64,000 nucleotides of DNA, taken from contig KN817663.1 of assembly GCA_000827495.1 (NCBI GenBank), forward strand, positions 1 through 64,000. The letters run 5' to 3'. Of the stretch, positions 22,385-33,716 are shown in pieces. Every line of letters begins with the position of its first letter. Within the stretch, counting starts at the first letter, position 1. The notes beneath the pieces were generated by a model that was given only the letters and a program-made list of their open reading frames with translations, was not told the DNA's origin and searched no databases. The stretch comes from Hypholoma sublateritium FD-334 SS-4 (taxonomy: Eukaryota; Basidiomycota; Agaricomycetes; Agaricales; Strophariaceae). Both the position numbers and the translations under genes were made by a program.

Positions 22385-22764
22385 TTCTAGTGTGCATGGA
22401 CCTGTTTCATTTTCTTGTGGGGTTACTGGTGGTGCATCTTTTTCATCTTTATATCATTCCTAGCCAACTCCTAGCCTGATCTTTGTATTTTTAGTGTATG
22501 TACTCACAAAGCTTTTTTCGTAGTATCATCCATTACGTTTCCACGTTAATCATTGTATCTACAGCCTATGTTTCATTAAAGCTAATGTCATCAATATCAT
22601 AATTGACCATGCGACGATGTACAGCTTCATGGTGTGCGGAATGGTGACGTGTAGGGAAATGAAGACAAAATTGCAACGGAAAACAGCGCAGAACATACAG
22701 CACTACATCCTGAGAAACCTAATGGGTATCGATGGGTATCGGTGCATTCCCGCGGGTGACACAT
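22385..22764. other. Convergent 3' region
   Basis: 380 bp between the stops of Sin1 and the DUF3433 gene, which converge. No gene. It holds both 3' UTRs. Confidence 0.5.
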
Positions 22765-25700
22765 TCAAGCAGCGTCTGGAGACGAATGCGGTGATTTTGG
22801 GGGCGTTGTCGGTACACGATGCGTGTGAGGCGACTGCGGGCTCATTGGTGTGCCAGCGCTGATTGTGGGCAGCTTGTGCCCCACCGAGAACCTCCTACTC
22901 ATGCGCCGCCCTTGCAACATACCTATTACCGACATCCGCCTCACAGGGCCCTGCTGCGAGCCGCCGTCCGCATCAGGGACCTCGTACTCCTCTTCAGTGT
23001 CCATGATGATCCGCATCGTGTCAGGATTCATGCGGAAACGCTTGTCGGCGAGCGCAGACCTGAGGTCCTCCTCCGCGTGCCGGCCCGCGAGAACGTCGCC
23101 GACGCCGGTCTGCGCGCCAAGGGACACGGCGGAGGCGATTGTGCCCGGTAGGTGCGTGAGTCGGAGGTAGCGGCGGTCGGCGCGGTGGACGATGTGCACG
23201 AGTGTCCCAAAAAAAGCGAGGATGAGGAAACCGATGGTAAGCAGGTGTACTGAAGGATGACTATGTGGGCGTTGGGTAAACTGTGGTAGATGGAGGGTAT
23301 TGGACGAGTGACGTACCTCAGCAAGACGCGCTCCTGGAAGGTTCTCACTTGTATGGTGATTGGTTCATTGTCCGGGAGAAAGTACACCTCTTTCGCTACA
23401 AGCGCAAGGTAGGTGCCCTATTATAACGCTTGATAAGCAAGTTGAATAAGGGGAAAGACGGAATGCAACGCACGTATACTTGGTCTACGAGTGCGCTATA
23501 CGAAACATTCCCAAAATTCCCGGCCGCGCCTTGTGGTGTCTGCAGTGCCGCCTGATAAACACTGGCAGGGAGCTGCAATCGTGTCGCGTTTTGACGCGCA
23601 AGCACAAACTGGTCGGGATTGGTGAGGTTGAAAGCAATACCGTTGTATGCACGTCCATTCAGCGGGGCCCCAGTGACATTGGTAGAAGCAGAAGAGAAAT
23701 TCGACGCCGACGTGAACGGCCGTGTTTCGGTGATGGAGGTAACATTACCAAAATTAGTGTTGACGCCTACTTCCACCTCCCAGAGCGTGAAAGAAGGAGA
23801 GCAGAAGGTCGCGGAGGCGATAACAGTAGGAACATATCTACACAGAAGATTGTTAGAATGCAACACTTATAATGGTGTGGACAAACTCACGAAAAGAACC
23901 AGAACACTACTGGACTAAATTCCTCGGGTGTTGATGCTGTGCATTGAGGGATATCGACGCCTACGAAACCCTGTTGAGCACCGGAGGTATGGACTTAAAT
24001 GGCCATCGACATACCAAATTGGATTTCGCTTATATTCGTTACGCCAAAACTGAAAGAACACCCGTTCATCGTGACCTGGTTCTGCCATGCATTCTGGGGA
24101 AGCTGGGTCATCTGTACTGACGCGCTTTGACATCCCGTGGAAGTTTTCACCGCAGTGGTGTTTACGGATGCAGTGCCATTTGTCGTCAGTGAGGTTGGCA
24201 GCTAATAAGAGCGTAGGCATGATACTTAGTGCTTGCGAATGCATATCAGCAAATGAATAGAATTCACCTGGAATGGGGCAACGGTGTAAGGAACATTGAT
24301 AAAGGGAGGTGGTGGCAAATCAAACGTGATAGATGCACCGGCATACCCAGCACCCGCCAAAAAAGCTACCATCAACAGAAACCAAAAAATTTCAGCATTG
24401 GTTTCTTATCAAGGCCGAATTAACACTCGCAAGTGAGGTCAGAAAATTGACTGTTCTGGTTCAACCCAATCTGAGCGAGATTTGACATAGTAACATCTAG
24501 GAAACGTCAGGGGTGTTAGAGAGAATATTTATGTGTTGTCTCCAGGCGTACCGGGTAACTGGATCCAGGTATTCTTGACCTCGAGCAAAGCTGCTGCTAG
24601 CGGTTGGAAGCATAGGCAGACTAGCGCCATCAACGAAGCCAGAGCAACGACATAGTGCTGATTCGAGGCGGCGTGAGTCCAAACAATGAATTTACTGGGA
24701 GGATATTCGCATTTTCAGACAGACAGAAATAAAAGCAAGAGGTTATAATCACTTGTCTCGCGTGTAATCGAGGAGCAGGCTACGATGGGGTGGTGAGTCG
24801 CCATGTACCAGGTCAACGTAAGGCTAGAAATTGCGGGTCAAATCAACCCGAAACCAACCCCAAACAGATAAGTAGATGAAGCGACTCACCTGCATCTTCA
24901 TGATCTCCATATCTGTCCAGGCCCATAGTGCTACGATCTGCATGTATATAATGTATACTGAGCGCTATTAGGCTGGGAAGGTGTAACGAAGACGTACTAC
25001 AGCGGCTACGATGACCGGCGGCAGAGTCTACACGCGCACAGATTCTTCAGTAGGGTCAAACTGCAAATCAGACGACGTACATATGCATAATGAAGTGCTA
25101 CAGATGACAGAGCATTTGCGCCGGATTTCCAGCCTACAAAATCGCATATTTAGAGGTAGCAACAACGAGTCGAAAGTGCGCAGTGAATTCTGGTATAAAT
25201 ATACTTACCTTGTCTTTTGTCGCTGAAATGTAGCGCAACCTCCAACGCAATAGCAGCTGCGACTAAGAATACGATCAAAGGTATCCATAGATACGGTCGA
25301 AGAGGCAGTGGGGTATATGATCTAATTTCTTGTACAGCATTTGGCGTCAGCGGGTGTTCTGGATGAGGGGAGAAGCAGCTATCTGGGAATGACGCGGGAC
25401 GCCAATGAAGTTGCAGACACGAACCTATCGAGTTGACTAGCTTTTCGTCGCCCTCGGGGTAGGCTCGAGTAGCAAATTGTACATGATCATGGCCTGATTC
25501 TCTGTCAAGCCTCTCGTTATCCTGGGCCGATACATTACTTGAGGCGACGTTGTCCGTCTGGGGATGCACTGGAGGTAAGGCATTAATTCCGGAGTGAGGT
25601 GGAGTGCACTTACATCCTGGTACGAGAGCGTCCGCACATGGCCAGGTGAGCTGTTGCTCCGGGCTGGCGACAGTAGACCGCTGAATCCGCCCTGTGCCGA

Positions 25701-25766
25701 GTCGAGGTGGTCATTGCTCTCCGCAGATAATGCTGCATCTCCTCTTGTTTTTCCCCGTTGACTCAT
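22765..25766 (-). CDS. DUF3433 multi-pass fungal membrane protein
   Basis: Uncharacterised fungal family of large membrane proteins. The N-terminus (MSQRGKTRGDAALSAESND) is hydrophilic and Ser-rich. The first membrane span is YLWIPLIVFLVAAAIALEVAL. The family hallmark follows: LWAWTDMEIMKMQ, then PYVDLVHGDSPPHRSLLLDYTRD, typical of DUF3433. Another span is HYVVALASLMALVCLCFQPL. An N-glycosylation-rich lumenal or extracellular stretch (NFSSASTNVTG, NATRLQL, NVSYSAL) precedes a last span and a basic Ser/Pro-rich cytosolic tail (RRMSRRFSVG.. HRVPTTPPKSPHSSPDAA). There are many short introns; not all boundaries were resolved. An ATG six codons upstream (25784) is also in frame. The function is unknown. 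Confidence 0.8.
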
Positions 25767-25784
25767 TTGTTGCTGTGCTTTCAA

Positions 25785-26585
25785 TTATGTGTGGCAATAG
25801 AGGAAAGCCTGCATGTAGCAAGTCGTGAAGGGCATCGAAGCGCAAACTCGGAGATGTGCTCACTTGGTGATATCTAGATTCTAGCTGCAGGGACGATGAG
25901 CTGGATTACAAGAGCAAAGGAGTAGCCTTCTCGGTGTGACTCCTCTTAGGACAGACAGACAACGAGGAGATGTGAGAAAAAGTGCAGGCCATTGCTTCTT
26001 CTCAGGAAGTGCTGTTGGACGGAATGATCGATGATGCCAACATGCCGAGGACCATGTTTAGGCCATGCGCAGGAAGCATGCTTATACTGTAGCCTATTGT
26101 AGCTGACACAGACAAGTAGGCAGGATTCGATATTCAGAGCCTGGAGTTTATCGTCAGACTACGGAAACAGGCGTGGAGCAAGTTGGGGAGCAAGAATAGG
26201 ATGTGGTGGCCCAGACTACTTATTTCGATGTCGCACACGTTATCTTATCTCGTGCAGGTTCGGCGCAGAAAATCACCTTCCGGTTCTTTGTACGGCATTG
26301 ACCCTACCTATATCCGGCAAGTACATACTATATAGCAAGTATATAAACGACTGGGCAGGCAAGAAAAGCCTTTTTCAAGCACTACTGTCATTGATGAGAA
26401 GCAAATAGCAAGGGCCAAGGCATTATTACATGGATTGAATAAAGTATCTAGACGCCCAGAAAGTTCACGGGCAGTACATATTATTTTCTTGTAAATTCGA
26501 TTCAGTAAATAGTGCATTTCAAGTGGTTGTATTTGCCGTTCAGTTTTGTCGTGAATTCAAGGAAAAAGGAACTATTGTGGATATT
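25785..26585. other. Intergenic
   Basis: 0.8 kb upstream of the DUF3433 gene and downstream of the zinc-knuckle gene. No supported gene or repeat. It probably contains the DUF3433 promoter. Confidence 0.5.
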
Positions 26586-27492
26586 TTAAACCGGTGGGTC
26601 AGCGAAGTAATTCTGCCGCGGAAATGCCTCTGGGGGGAAGACACAGTTTTGAAGTAGCTCGAAGCGAGGATAGCGGTCGTCAAAGGGGGTAGGCGCTGGG
26701 GGTGACGACGAATGTACCATTGTTGCGATAGATACGTGTGTATCCTGCGCGGCGGCCACCTCTGCGAGCGCGCGTGGTGCGGAGGTAGAAGATGCGTCGG
26801 GCGCTGCAGGATTAAGGACACGTTTGTCTTGAGTATCGTTCGTTGGTACGACTTTAGACGCGTGTGGCTGTTCGGCGAAGACCTTGGGGCGATAGTACTG
26901 TTTCACGGTGGACGGGACCGCTACGTCTGGTCCCTCAGCCGTGCTGCTCTCTGGCATGGACACTTATATGAATGTGGACATACGGAGGCACAGTAGACTC
27001 ACCACCAGTAGGCGTACGTGGAAGCCATTTGGGACGCATCGCGCAACGAACACTGTCCCCTGTAATGTCGCGCGTCGGTCAGGTCTAGGCGGAGCGGAAT
27101 CCACTGGTGCACGCACTCTTGTGGCCTGTTATCTTGCACACCGCGCAAACGGGAGGCTTCCGCTTGCGTGCCTTTGATCTCTCCGTCTTCAACAGCGATG
27201 GCGCCAACGGCGCTGGTGCTGGCGGCGCGCTGGCGGCGAGGATGACTGCCATGAGTGACTCACCGAGATCGCGTCTTTTGTCCGCGGGCCAGTCGTGTGC
27301 CTCGCGCTGGAGGTCATGCGTGGTCCGGATACGATCCTCCGCTGCGCACGACGCGAGGTGGTCTAGCACGGTGTCGGACATGATCCAGGCCGTCCCAAAC
27401 ATCGCGACGCGCCCCTCGTTCGAGCGGCGCACGGCGGTATCGTAGCGCCACTGGAGCAGTTTTTCCTTTAGCGTTTCCCGTGAAGGTGGCAT
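26586..27492 (-). CDS. Uncharacterised zinc-knuckle protein
   Basis: Three exons. Exon 1 gives MPPSRETLKEKLLQWRYDTAV and an alpha-helical, charged region with an Ala/Pro-rich stretch and a basic patch (SKARKRKPP). It runs into a candidate zinc site CAVCKITGHK, which splicing (donor GTGCGT) completes as RDSVRC, giving C-x2-C-x4-H-x6-C. Exon 2 is short (CAMRPKWLPRTPTG). Exon 3 is a Pro/Ala-rich disordered tail with KQYYRPKVFAEQP, ending NYFADPPV. I do not recognise the family. A nucleic-acid or protein-binding role is only a guess from the zinc knuckle. Confidence 0.65.
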
Positions 27493-27926
27493 TTTCGTGT
27501 AGGTGGCAGGTTTGTAGATGAGTTTTGAGGACTACGGGGTAGGTTACCGCGATTTATGTGGGCTTTTTGTCCGCAGTGGTGGCATGCGGAGTGGCAGAGT
27601 CGCAGCTGCCGTACCAATGGCCCGGTTCGGAGTTATGTAATTTAAAGTCGCGTTCTCCATAAAAGGAAGAGCTTTTCGGTTCCCGCTGAGCGCTCCGAAT
27701 TGACTTACCGACAAAGGGCGCTTATATTAAAACTTGCTGCTGTCGCGCATAACCGAGCTCGATAAAAGGAAATCAGATAATACAGAGTCTTGTCTACATA
27801 TACCCAGCGGGGTGCGCACGAGCGTTCTAGGATGTAACCTATTTTTACTATTTTGAATTGAACCAAGCAATATTCCAACAATATTCAGAAATGGCTGATC
27901 CGTCGTCGTATCTAAATACCAGGAGG
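27493..27926. other. Intergenic
   Basis: About 430 bp between the zinc-knuckle start codon and the stop of the broken GNAT gene. No gene. It should include the zinc-knuckle promoter. Confidence 0.45.
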
Positions 27927-28560
27927 CTACGCGCGAGCGTTTGAGTACGTAGATGCTACCTGCAGAGGCTTCTTGGTGAGTAGCCAGACATGCGCGTCGC
28001 CGTAATCGCTGGGCAGGTCGATATGTCGCACGACATCGAATCCGAGCTTCGTGTAGATCTTGACCTGCAGAACAAACATCGTTCCGACGAGTCACGACAT
28101 AAGAGATCAATAGATGCAGCGGAGCAAAAAAGGTGAACGCGCACGCTGGTTTCCGTCCCCGTCTCGACCACCAGCGGGGTGTGTGTCTCGCTCGCCTGAA
28201 CAAAGAACACGCGGTCAACACGGCAAGTTGGGATAGTGAGTATTGAAACTGCGCACCAGGCGTCCGACGTGCTCGACGAGCACGCGCCCGTAGCCGCGTC
28301 CCTGGTGCGCGGGCAGCACGCCGAAGAGCAGCAGGTGCCACGCGCGGTGCGCGCCGCCAACGCCGAGCGCGGCCAAGGAGAGCTTCTTCATCGCCGGCGA
28401 AAACTGCGCCCGCAAGACTCTCCTCGTGAGCACGGCGGAGGGTTGATAAGAAATAGTAAACAAGACGCACGCAGTCCTGCCACCACGCGCGCAGCGCCGC
28501 GGGCAGGCGGGCGATGAACTGGTCCCAGCCCGCCGCGCGCGCCTCCGTGCTGCGATGAGA
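27927..28560 (-). pseudogene. GNAT acetyltransferase copy 1, exons 4-6 (C-terminal part)
   Basis: These are the acetyl-CoA-binding exons of a Gcn5-related N-acetyltransferase: TEARAAGWDQFIARLPAALRAWWQD, then HRAWHLLLFGVLPAHQGRGYGRVLVEHVGRLV with the Q/RxxGxG/A loop, then ETHTPLVVETGTETSV, then VKIYTKLGFDVVRHIDLPS ending at 27927. They line up exon by exon with the intact paralogue at 32304-33368. The exon that should precede them (exon 3) lies next to them but on the opposite strand, so a normal transcript cannot join them. Confidence 0.8.
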
Positions 28561-28653
28561 AGAGAAATTAAAGCAGCCATCATCGGCGATTAGCACTGTC
28601 CGCTGCGTGTGCAGATGCGCACCTACCTGGCGAGCGCGCTCGTCCCTTCTGCA

Positions 28654-28829
28654 AGATCATCTTCGGAAACGACCCCTCCCTCATAGCCACCCAACGCCGC
28701 GCTCACCTCCGGGCGGCGCTCGTCGGCGGTGGGGCCGTGCACGCACTCGCCGTCGGGCCGCGCGCTGAGGACCTGCGCGGCGTGGCGATCTGGTACCCCC
28801 CAGGGGTCGTCTGGTGGGTTGGCGATGGG
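28654..28829 (+). pseudogene. GNAT copy 1, exon 3, inverted
   Basis: Plus-strand translation reads IIFGNDPSLIATQRRAHLRAAL, then HALAVGPRAEDLRGVAIWYPPG, and ends with a good donor (GTAAGG) at 28830. The intact paralogue has LLFGNDLSLAPAQLRANIRGAL and HALAVGPEPADLRGVALWFPPG on the minus strand, in line with its other exons. Here the exon points the other way from exons 1-2 and 4-6. The intron that follows is entered 13 bp later by the 928 bp element. Confidence 0.8.
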
Positions 28830-28842
28830 GTAAGGGGTACGA

Positions 28843-29770
28843 TGTCGGAAAATCCCAAAATACCTTACAAGGCAATCACATTGCAAGTCCGACGGCAGGC
28901 CATTACAAGCCGGCTTACAATCACTAAGCAGATCATTGCAATGGCATGCGACCATGTTAGGATGTACCGTAATGATTTGTGATCAATCTGTGCTGATGGC
29001 GAGAAAGATGAAGGGGTTTGTGATTGATTTACGGAGTTACAACTATAAAAAGGAATTGTGACGCATTTACAAGGTAACGGCCGGCATTGACATGCCGGTC
29101 AATCTCATTGGCAAGCACTTGCCATGGTTTGCGCTCACTGGCTGGGAGCGAGGCATGGTCACTTTGAGGTACTGTTCCACGTCATGATAGGCTATGCACT
29201 GAGCTAGGTAATTTCAAGTAAAGGGTTCAGTTAATTTATGTAATTTCTGAGCTCTGAACACCTACTCTTAGTGTGGGTTATGCATAGTGAGCGAGAAATT
29301 GTCACCATACCGGTGGACTTAGAAGAATTCCGAGAGAGTTCTGAATCCCAAAAGGCTCGATAATATGTTGTCACTATACTTTTATTATATAGTTGTATAG
29401 TATAGTGGTTAACTCTGCATTTCGTTATGATCAGGTCTTCGCGCGAGGTGAGGTTGTTAGTTCGATTCTGGCTGGTTGTAAGTTTATATAGTCAAATAAC
29501 TGTAATAGTACAGTCAAATAATAGTAAAATACTAATAAGAGGTATACATATGAGGTTAGCGTTAATACGAGGCTAAGTCATACTATGTGGTTGAGATTGG
29601 AAATTATGTTTTATTATTGTGACCTCGGCACGGATCATTGCAAGCTAATGCCGTTGATTGCAAACCTCGGCATCTACTTACAAAGTAGGTGTCGCTTGCA
29701 ATGCCTTGCAATGCCAAGCCAACATTTTCGGCATTATGACAGTTGCAAGGCCTTTCGGGATTTTCCGACA
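28843..29770 (+). mobile_element. 928 bp terminal-inverted-repeat element, copy 1
   Basis: The ends are TGTCGGAAAATCCC and its inverse complement. The match continues imperfectly inward through CCTT.CAA. Subterminal regions are rich in TTGCAA and CATTGCAAG motifs. There is no transposase. The middle contains a tRNA-like module (listed separately). Copies 2 and 3 have exactly the same length and, by eye, the same sequence. No target duplication could be identified at any copy. Confidence 0.8.
29397..29475 (+). ncRNA. tRNA-like (pol III promoter-like) module in element copy 1
   Basis: TATAGTATAGTGGTTAAC resembles a tRNA 5' half with box A, and AGTTCGATTCTGGCTGG about 60 bp later resembles box B and the T arm. 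Equivalent modules occur in copy 2 (929 bp further right) and inverted in copy 3 (about 31268-31346). A clean cloverleaf with a paired acceptor stem was not found, so this is a tRNA-derived relic rather than a working tRNA gene. Confidence 0.5.
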
Positions 29771-29771
29771 N

Positions 29772-30699
29772 TGTCGGAAAATCCCAAAATACCTTACAAG
29801 GCAATCACATTGCAAGTCCGACGGCAGGCCATTACAAGCCGGCTTACAATCACTAAGCAGATCATTGCAATGGCATGCGACCATGTTAGGATGTACCGTA
29901 ATGATTTGTGATCAATCTGTGCTGATGGCGAGAAAGATGAAGGGGTTTGTGATTGATTTACGGAGTTACAACTATAAAAAGGAATTGTGACGCATTTACA
30001 AGGTAACGGCCGGCATTGACATGCCGGTCAATCTCATTGGCAAGCACTTGCCATGGTTTGCGCTCACTGGCTGGGAGCGAGGCATGGTCACTTTGAGGTA
30101 CTGTTCCACGTCATGATAGGCTATGCACTGAGCTAGGTAATTTCAAGTAAAGGGTTCAGTTAATTTATGTAATTTCTGAGCTCTGAACACCTACTCTTAG
30201 TGTGGGTTATGCATAGTGAGCGAGAAATTGTCACCATACCGGTGGACTTAGAAGAATTCCGAGAGAGTTCTGAATCCCAAAAGGCTCGATAATATGTTGT
30301 CACTATACTTTTATTATATAGTTGTATAGTATAGTGGTTAACTCTGCATTTCGTTATGATCAGGTCTTCGCGCGAGGTGAGGTTGTTAGTTCGATTCTGG
30401 CTGGTTGTAAGTTTATATAGTCAAATAACTGTAATAGTACAGTCAAATAATAGTAAAATACTAATAAGAGGTATACATATGAGGTTAGCGTTAATACGAG
30501 GCTAAGTCATACTATGTGGTTGAGATTGGAAATTATGTTTTATTATTGTGACCTCGGCACGGATCATTGCAAGCTAATGCCGTTGATTGCAAACCTCGGC
30601 ATCTACTTACAAAGTAGGTGTCGCTTGCAATGCCTTGCAATGCCAAGCCAACATTTTCGGCATTATGACAGTTGCAAGGCCTTTCGGGATTTTCCGACA
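29772..30699 (+). mobile_element. 928 bp element, copy 2
   Basis: Direct tandem copy of the preceding element, separated from it by a single n at 29771. Its right end, TTTTCCGACA, abuts intron 2 of the broken GNAT gene exactly. The n and the identity of the copies mean that the tandem arrangement could be an assembly artefact. Confidence 0.75.
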
Positions 30700-30728
30700 C
30701 GGTATGCAGAGAGGGTAAGAGGACGGAC

Positions 30729-30881
30729 CTTTGAAGGCTTCGACGAAGATGTCGACGAGCTTGCTGAGCTCGGCGTCTGTAGGCGGGCAATAGATCAGAG
30801 GGGGTGGGCTGGGGGTGGGTGGGGCTTACCTGTGGGGTTGGTTATGTGTCGGACATATGGTGCAGATGAGGCGGTCGACAT
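30729..30881 (-). pseudogene. GNAT copy 1, exons 1-2 (N-terminus)
   Basis: Exon 1 reads MSTASSAPYVRHITNPT and exon 2, after an intron with donor GTAAGC, reads DAELSKLVDIFVEAFK. The paralogue has MSSAPYVRHITDIT and DAELSALVDILVAAFKG. The donor of intron 2 is at 30728, and the 928 bp element begins after 29 bp of that intron. These exons are on the minus strand like exons 4-6, but exon 3 between them is reversed. Confidence 0.8.
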
Positions 30882-30973
30882 TGGGGTTGGATGGAGAGAG
30901 CAGCACTCTGGGTAGAGCAGTGCACCTGCTTGCTATCCGGAGTGGCAGGTTAATCACGATATGATAGGCTGGT

Positions 30974-31901
30974 TGTCGGAAAATCCCGAAAGGCCTTGCA
31001 ACTGTCATAATGCCGAAAATGTTGGCTTGGCATTGCAAGGCATTGCAAGCGACACCTACTTTGTAAGTAGATGCCGAGGTTTGCAATCAACGGCATTAGC
31101 TTGCAATGATCCGTGCCGAGGTCACAATAATAAAACATAATTTCCAATCTCAACCACATAGTATGACTTAGCCTCGTATTAACGCTAACCTCATATGTAT
31201 ACCTCTTATTAGTATTTTACTATTATTTGACTGTACTATTACAGTTATTTGACTATATAAACTTACAACCAGCCAGAATCGAACTAACAACCTCACCTCG
31301 CGCGAAGACCTGATCATAACGAAATGCAGAGTTAACCACTATACTATACAACTATATAATAAAAGTATAGTGACAACATATTATCGAGCCTTTTGGGATT
31401 CAGAACTCTCTCGGAATTCTTCTAAGTCCACCGGTATGGTGACAATTTCTCGCTCACTATGCATAACCCACACTAAGAGTAGGTGTTCAGAGCTCAGAAA
31501 TTACATAAATTAACTGAACCCTTTACTTGAAATTACCTAGCTCAGTGCATAGCCTATCATGACGTGGAACAGTACCTCAAAGTGACCATGCCTCGCTCCC
31601 AGCCAGTGAGCGCAAACCATGGCAAGTGCTTGCCAATGAGATTGACCGGCATGTCAATGCCGGCCGTTACCTTGTAAATGCGTCACAATTCCTTTTTATA
31701 GTTGTAACTCCGTAAATCAATCACAAACCCCTTCATCTTTCTCGCCATCAGCACAGATTGATCACAAATCATNACGGTACATCCTAACATGGTCGCATGC
31801 CATTGCAATGATCTGCTTAGTGATTGTAAGCCGGCTTGTAATGGCCTGCCGTCGGACTTGCAATGTGATTGCCTTGTAAGGTATTTTGGGATTTTCCGAC
31901 A
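30974..31901 (-). mobile_element. 928 bp element, copy 3, inverted
   Basis: Exact-length inverted copy of the two elements at 28843-30699, with one n at 31773. It lies just upstream of GNAT exon 1, so exons 1-2 sit on a 274 bp island between inverted copies. The flanks share only GT on both sides. Confidence 0.8.
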
Positions 31902-32303
31902 GTGCTTAGTCTCGGTGATGGCCAACTCGCGCTGGTGTATACTCTGAGTATTCCACTGGTGGGTAACCGCCTTAATTTTGCGGCGCGGTAGCTATTTATG
32001 CCAAGAAGTCAGAGTTTAACATCTGGGAGACTCGGAGGCCATGTCGTCGGTATAGACGATACTTGTTTGACGTCGTTCAGAGTCTTAGGAAAGTCAACAA
32101 ACAGTCGACCTCGAAAGAACAAATCTTGTTAAGCGCTGATACAGGGCATACGCCACCCCAAAAATTTCATGGGCATCACGTATTTACATGATCCTCTAGC
32201 ATCGTATTCGAAATCTACAAGTACAATGTTCACCATTACGTTTACTTTCACCTTAGCCTTAGAGAACGCAACACTCACGTAAACTGCACTCTACCGTTCT
32301 ACA
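31902..32303. other. Intergenic
   Basis: About 400 bp between element copy 3 and the stop codon of the intact GNAT gene. Nothing recognised. Confidence 0.45.
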
Positions 32304-33368
32304 TTACGCAGACGCCAGCGCCGCAGGTCGCTTGACGAGCAGCCACATGTGCGCGCTCCCGTAGTCGCTGGTGATATCGATGTCGCGCACGGCCTCGAAG
32401 CCCAGCTTCGTGTAGATCTTGACCTGCAGACACACGGCCCAGCATCAGCGCCACGGCCAGTTGCCCAAATAAATCACCACGCACGTTGGTCTCGTTGGTC
32501 GTCTCGACGAGGAGCGGCGAGCGTGTCTCCGCGGCCTACAGTAAAATAGCACGACCCAGCGCGTCAGTCAGCCCCGCGCCGCAGGCGCGTTTACGCGTGG
32601 GTGGGGAAAAGAACGCAGCGCACCAGACGGTCAACGTGCTCGACGAGCAGCCGCGCGTAGCCCTGCCCGTGGAACGCGGGCAGCACGCCGAAGAGGTGCA
32701 GGTGCCACGCGCTGTGCGCGAACCCCTCGCCCAGCGCGTCGGTCGAGAGGGCGCCGATCGTCGGCGCGAGCTGCGTGGAGTGCGGTGGTATGAGTATGGG
32801 CGGAGGGGAGAGGAAGGAGACGCACGTACATAGGTCCGCCACCAGGTGCGCAGCGCCTCGGGGAGGCTCTCCATGAACGCGGTCCAGCCGGACGCGGCGC
32901 GCACCTCGGGGCTGTATAATTAGATAGCCAGGGGGGGGGGGTGAGGCACCGTCAGCTGCGAAGCGCGGGTGGGGGTTGGGAAAGACGCACGTGGAGAAGA
33001 CGCTCGCGCCGGGCGGGAACCACAGCGCGACGCCGCGCAGGTCGGCGGGTTCGGGCCCGACGGCGAGCGCGTGCACCGCGCCGTTGATGAGCGCGCCGCG
33101 GATGTTCGCGCGGAGCTGCGCGGGCGCGAGGGAGAGGTCGTTCCCGAAGAGGAGGTTGCCGAAGCGGTCACCTGTGGTGCGGGTATGCGAGGGGTGATAG
33201 TGGGGTGGGGTAGGATGGGGGCGTACCTTTAAATGCGGCGACGAGGATGTCGACGAGCGCGGAGAGCTCGGCGTCTGCGTGCGGTTAGGGGGTAAGGAGG
33301 GGTGGGGTGGGGTGGGTGGGCGTACCTGTGATGTCGGTTATGTGTCTGACGTAGGGAGCGGAGGACAT
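32304..33368 (-). CDS. GNAT-family N-acetyltransferase
   Basis: Transfers an acetyl group from acetyl-CoA to an unknown acceptor. Exons in order: MSSAPYVRHITDIT; DAELSALVDILVAAFKG; DRFGNLLFGNDLSLAPAQ.. HALAVGPEPADLRGVALWFPPG; PEVRAASGWTAFMESLPEAL; HSAWHLHLFGVLPAFHGQGYARLLVEHVDRLVR (motif A with the acetyl-CoA loop QGYARL); and VKIYTKLGFEAVRDIDITS.. MWLLVKRPAALASA. Domain order and length (about 230 aa) are normal for a single GNAT domain. It lies 1.4 kb from a broken sister copy, so the two are a tandem duplication. The substrate cannot be read from the sequence. Confidence 0.87.
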
Positions 33369-33716
33369 TGCTGGTGCTTGAGCAAGTTGGTGGTGTGTTT
33401 ATTTGAAGGAATAACTGCGATCTGACGAGCAGAGCTTTCGTTTCTATCTCGACTCTCGAGTCATCAACATATGACAAATTGTTAATCTCATCGGATCCGT
33501 CGTCTAAGAATATGCTAATGCGTAGTAAGTCAGCAGTTCGACTAAGCGTCGTATGGAGGGGCAGAGCTATATTTACAAATTAAAACTGACTTCGTACCGT
33601 GCGCAATGAAGAGCGCATCGATTTTGCGACGTATCTATAGGCTTGTATCCGGTGTCATTATCACACTGCAGCGGTATGCGCGGTAGAGGGGTGGTGGTGA
33701 GACAGAGGTGCCATGC
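33369..33716. other. Intergenic
   Basis: About 350 bp holding the GNAT promoter and the 3' end of the next minus-strand gene. No gene seen. Confidence 0.45.

Noticed and set aside
29585..29911. Repeated 60-130 codon frames (MWLRLEIMFYYCDL and relatives) in the 928 bp elements
   Set aside because: They are identical only because the elements are identical, cross the element junction, and match no protein family.
28843..31901. CRISPR-like or LTR interpretation of the repeated 928 bp units
   Set aside because: There is no spacer structure, no TG..CA long direct repeats flanking a coding region, and the ends are inverted, not direct, repeats.
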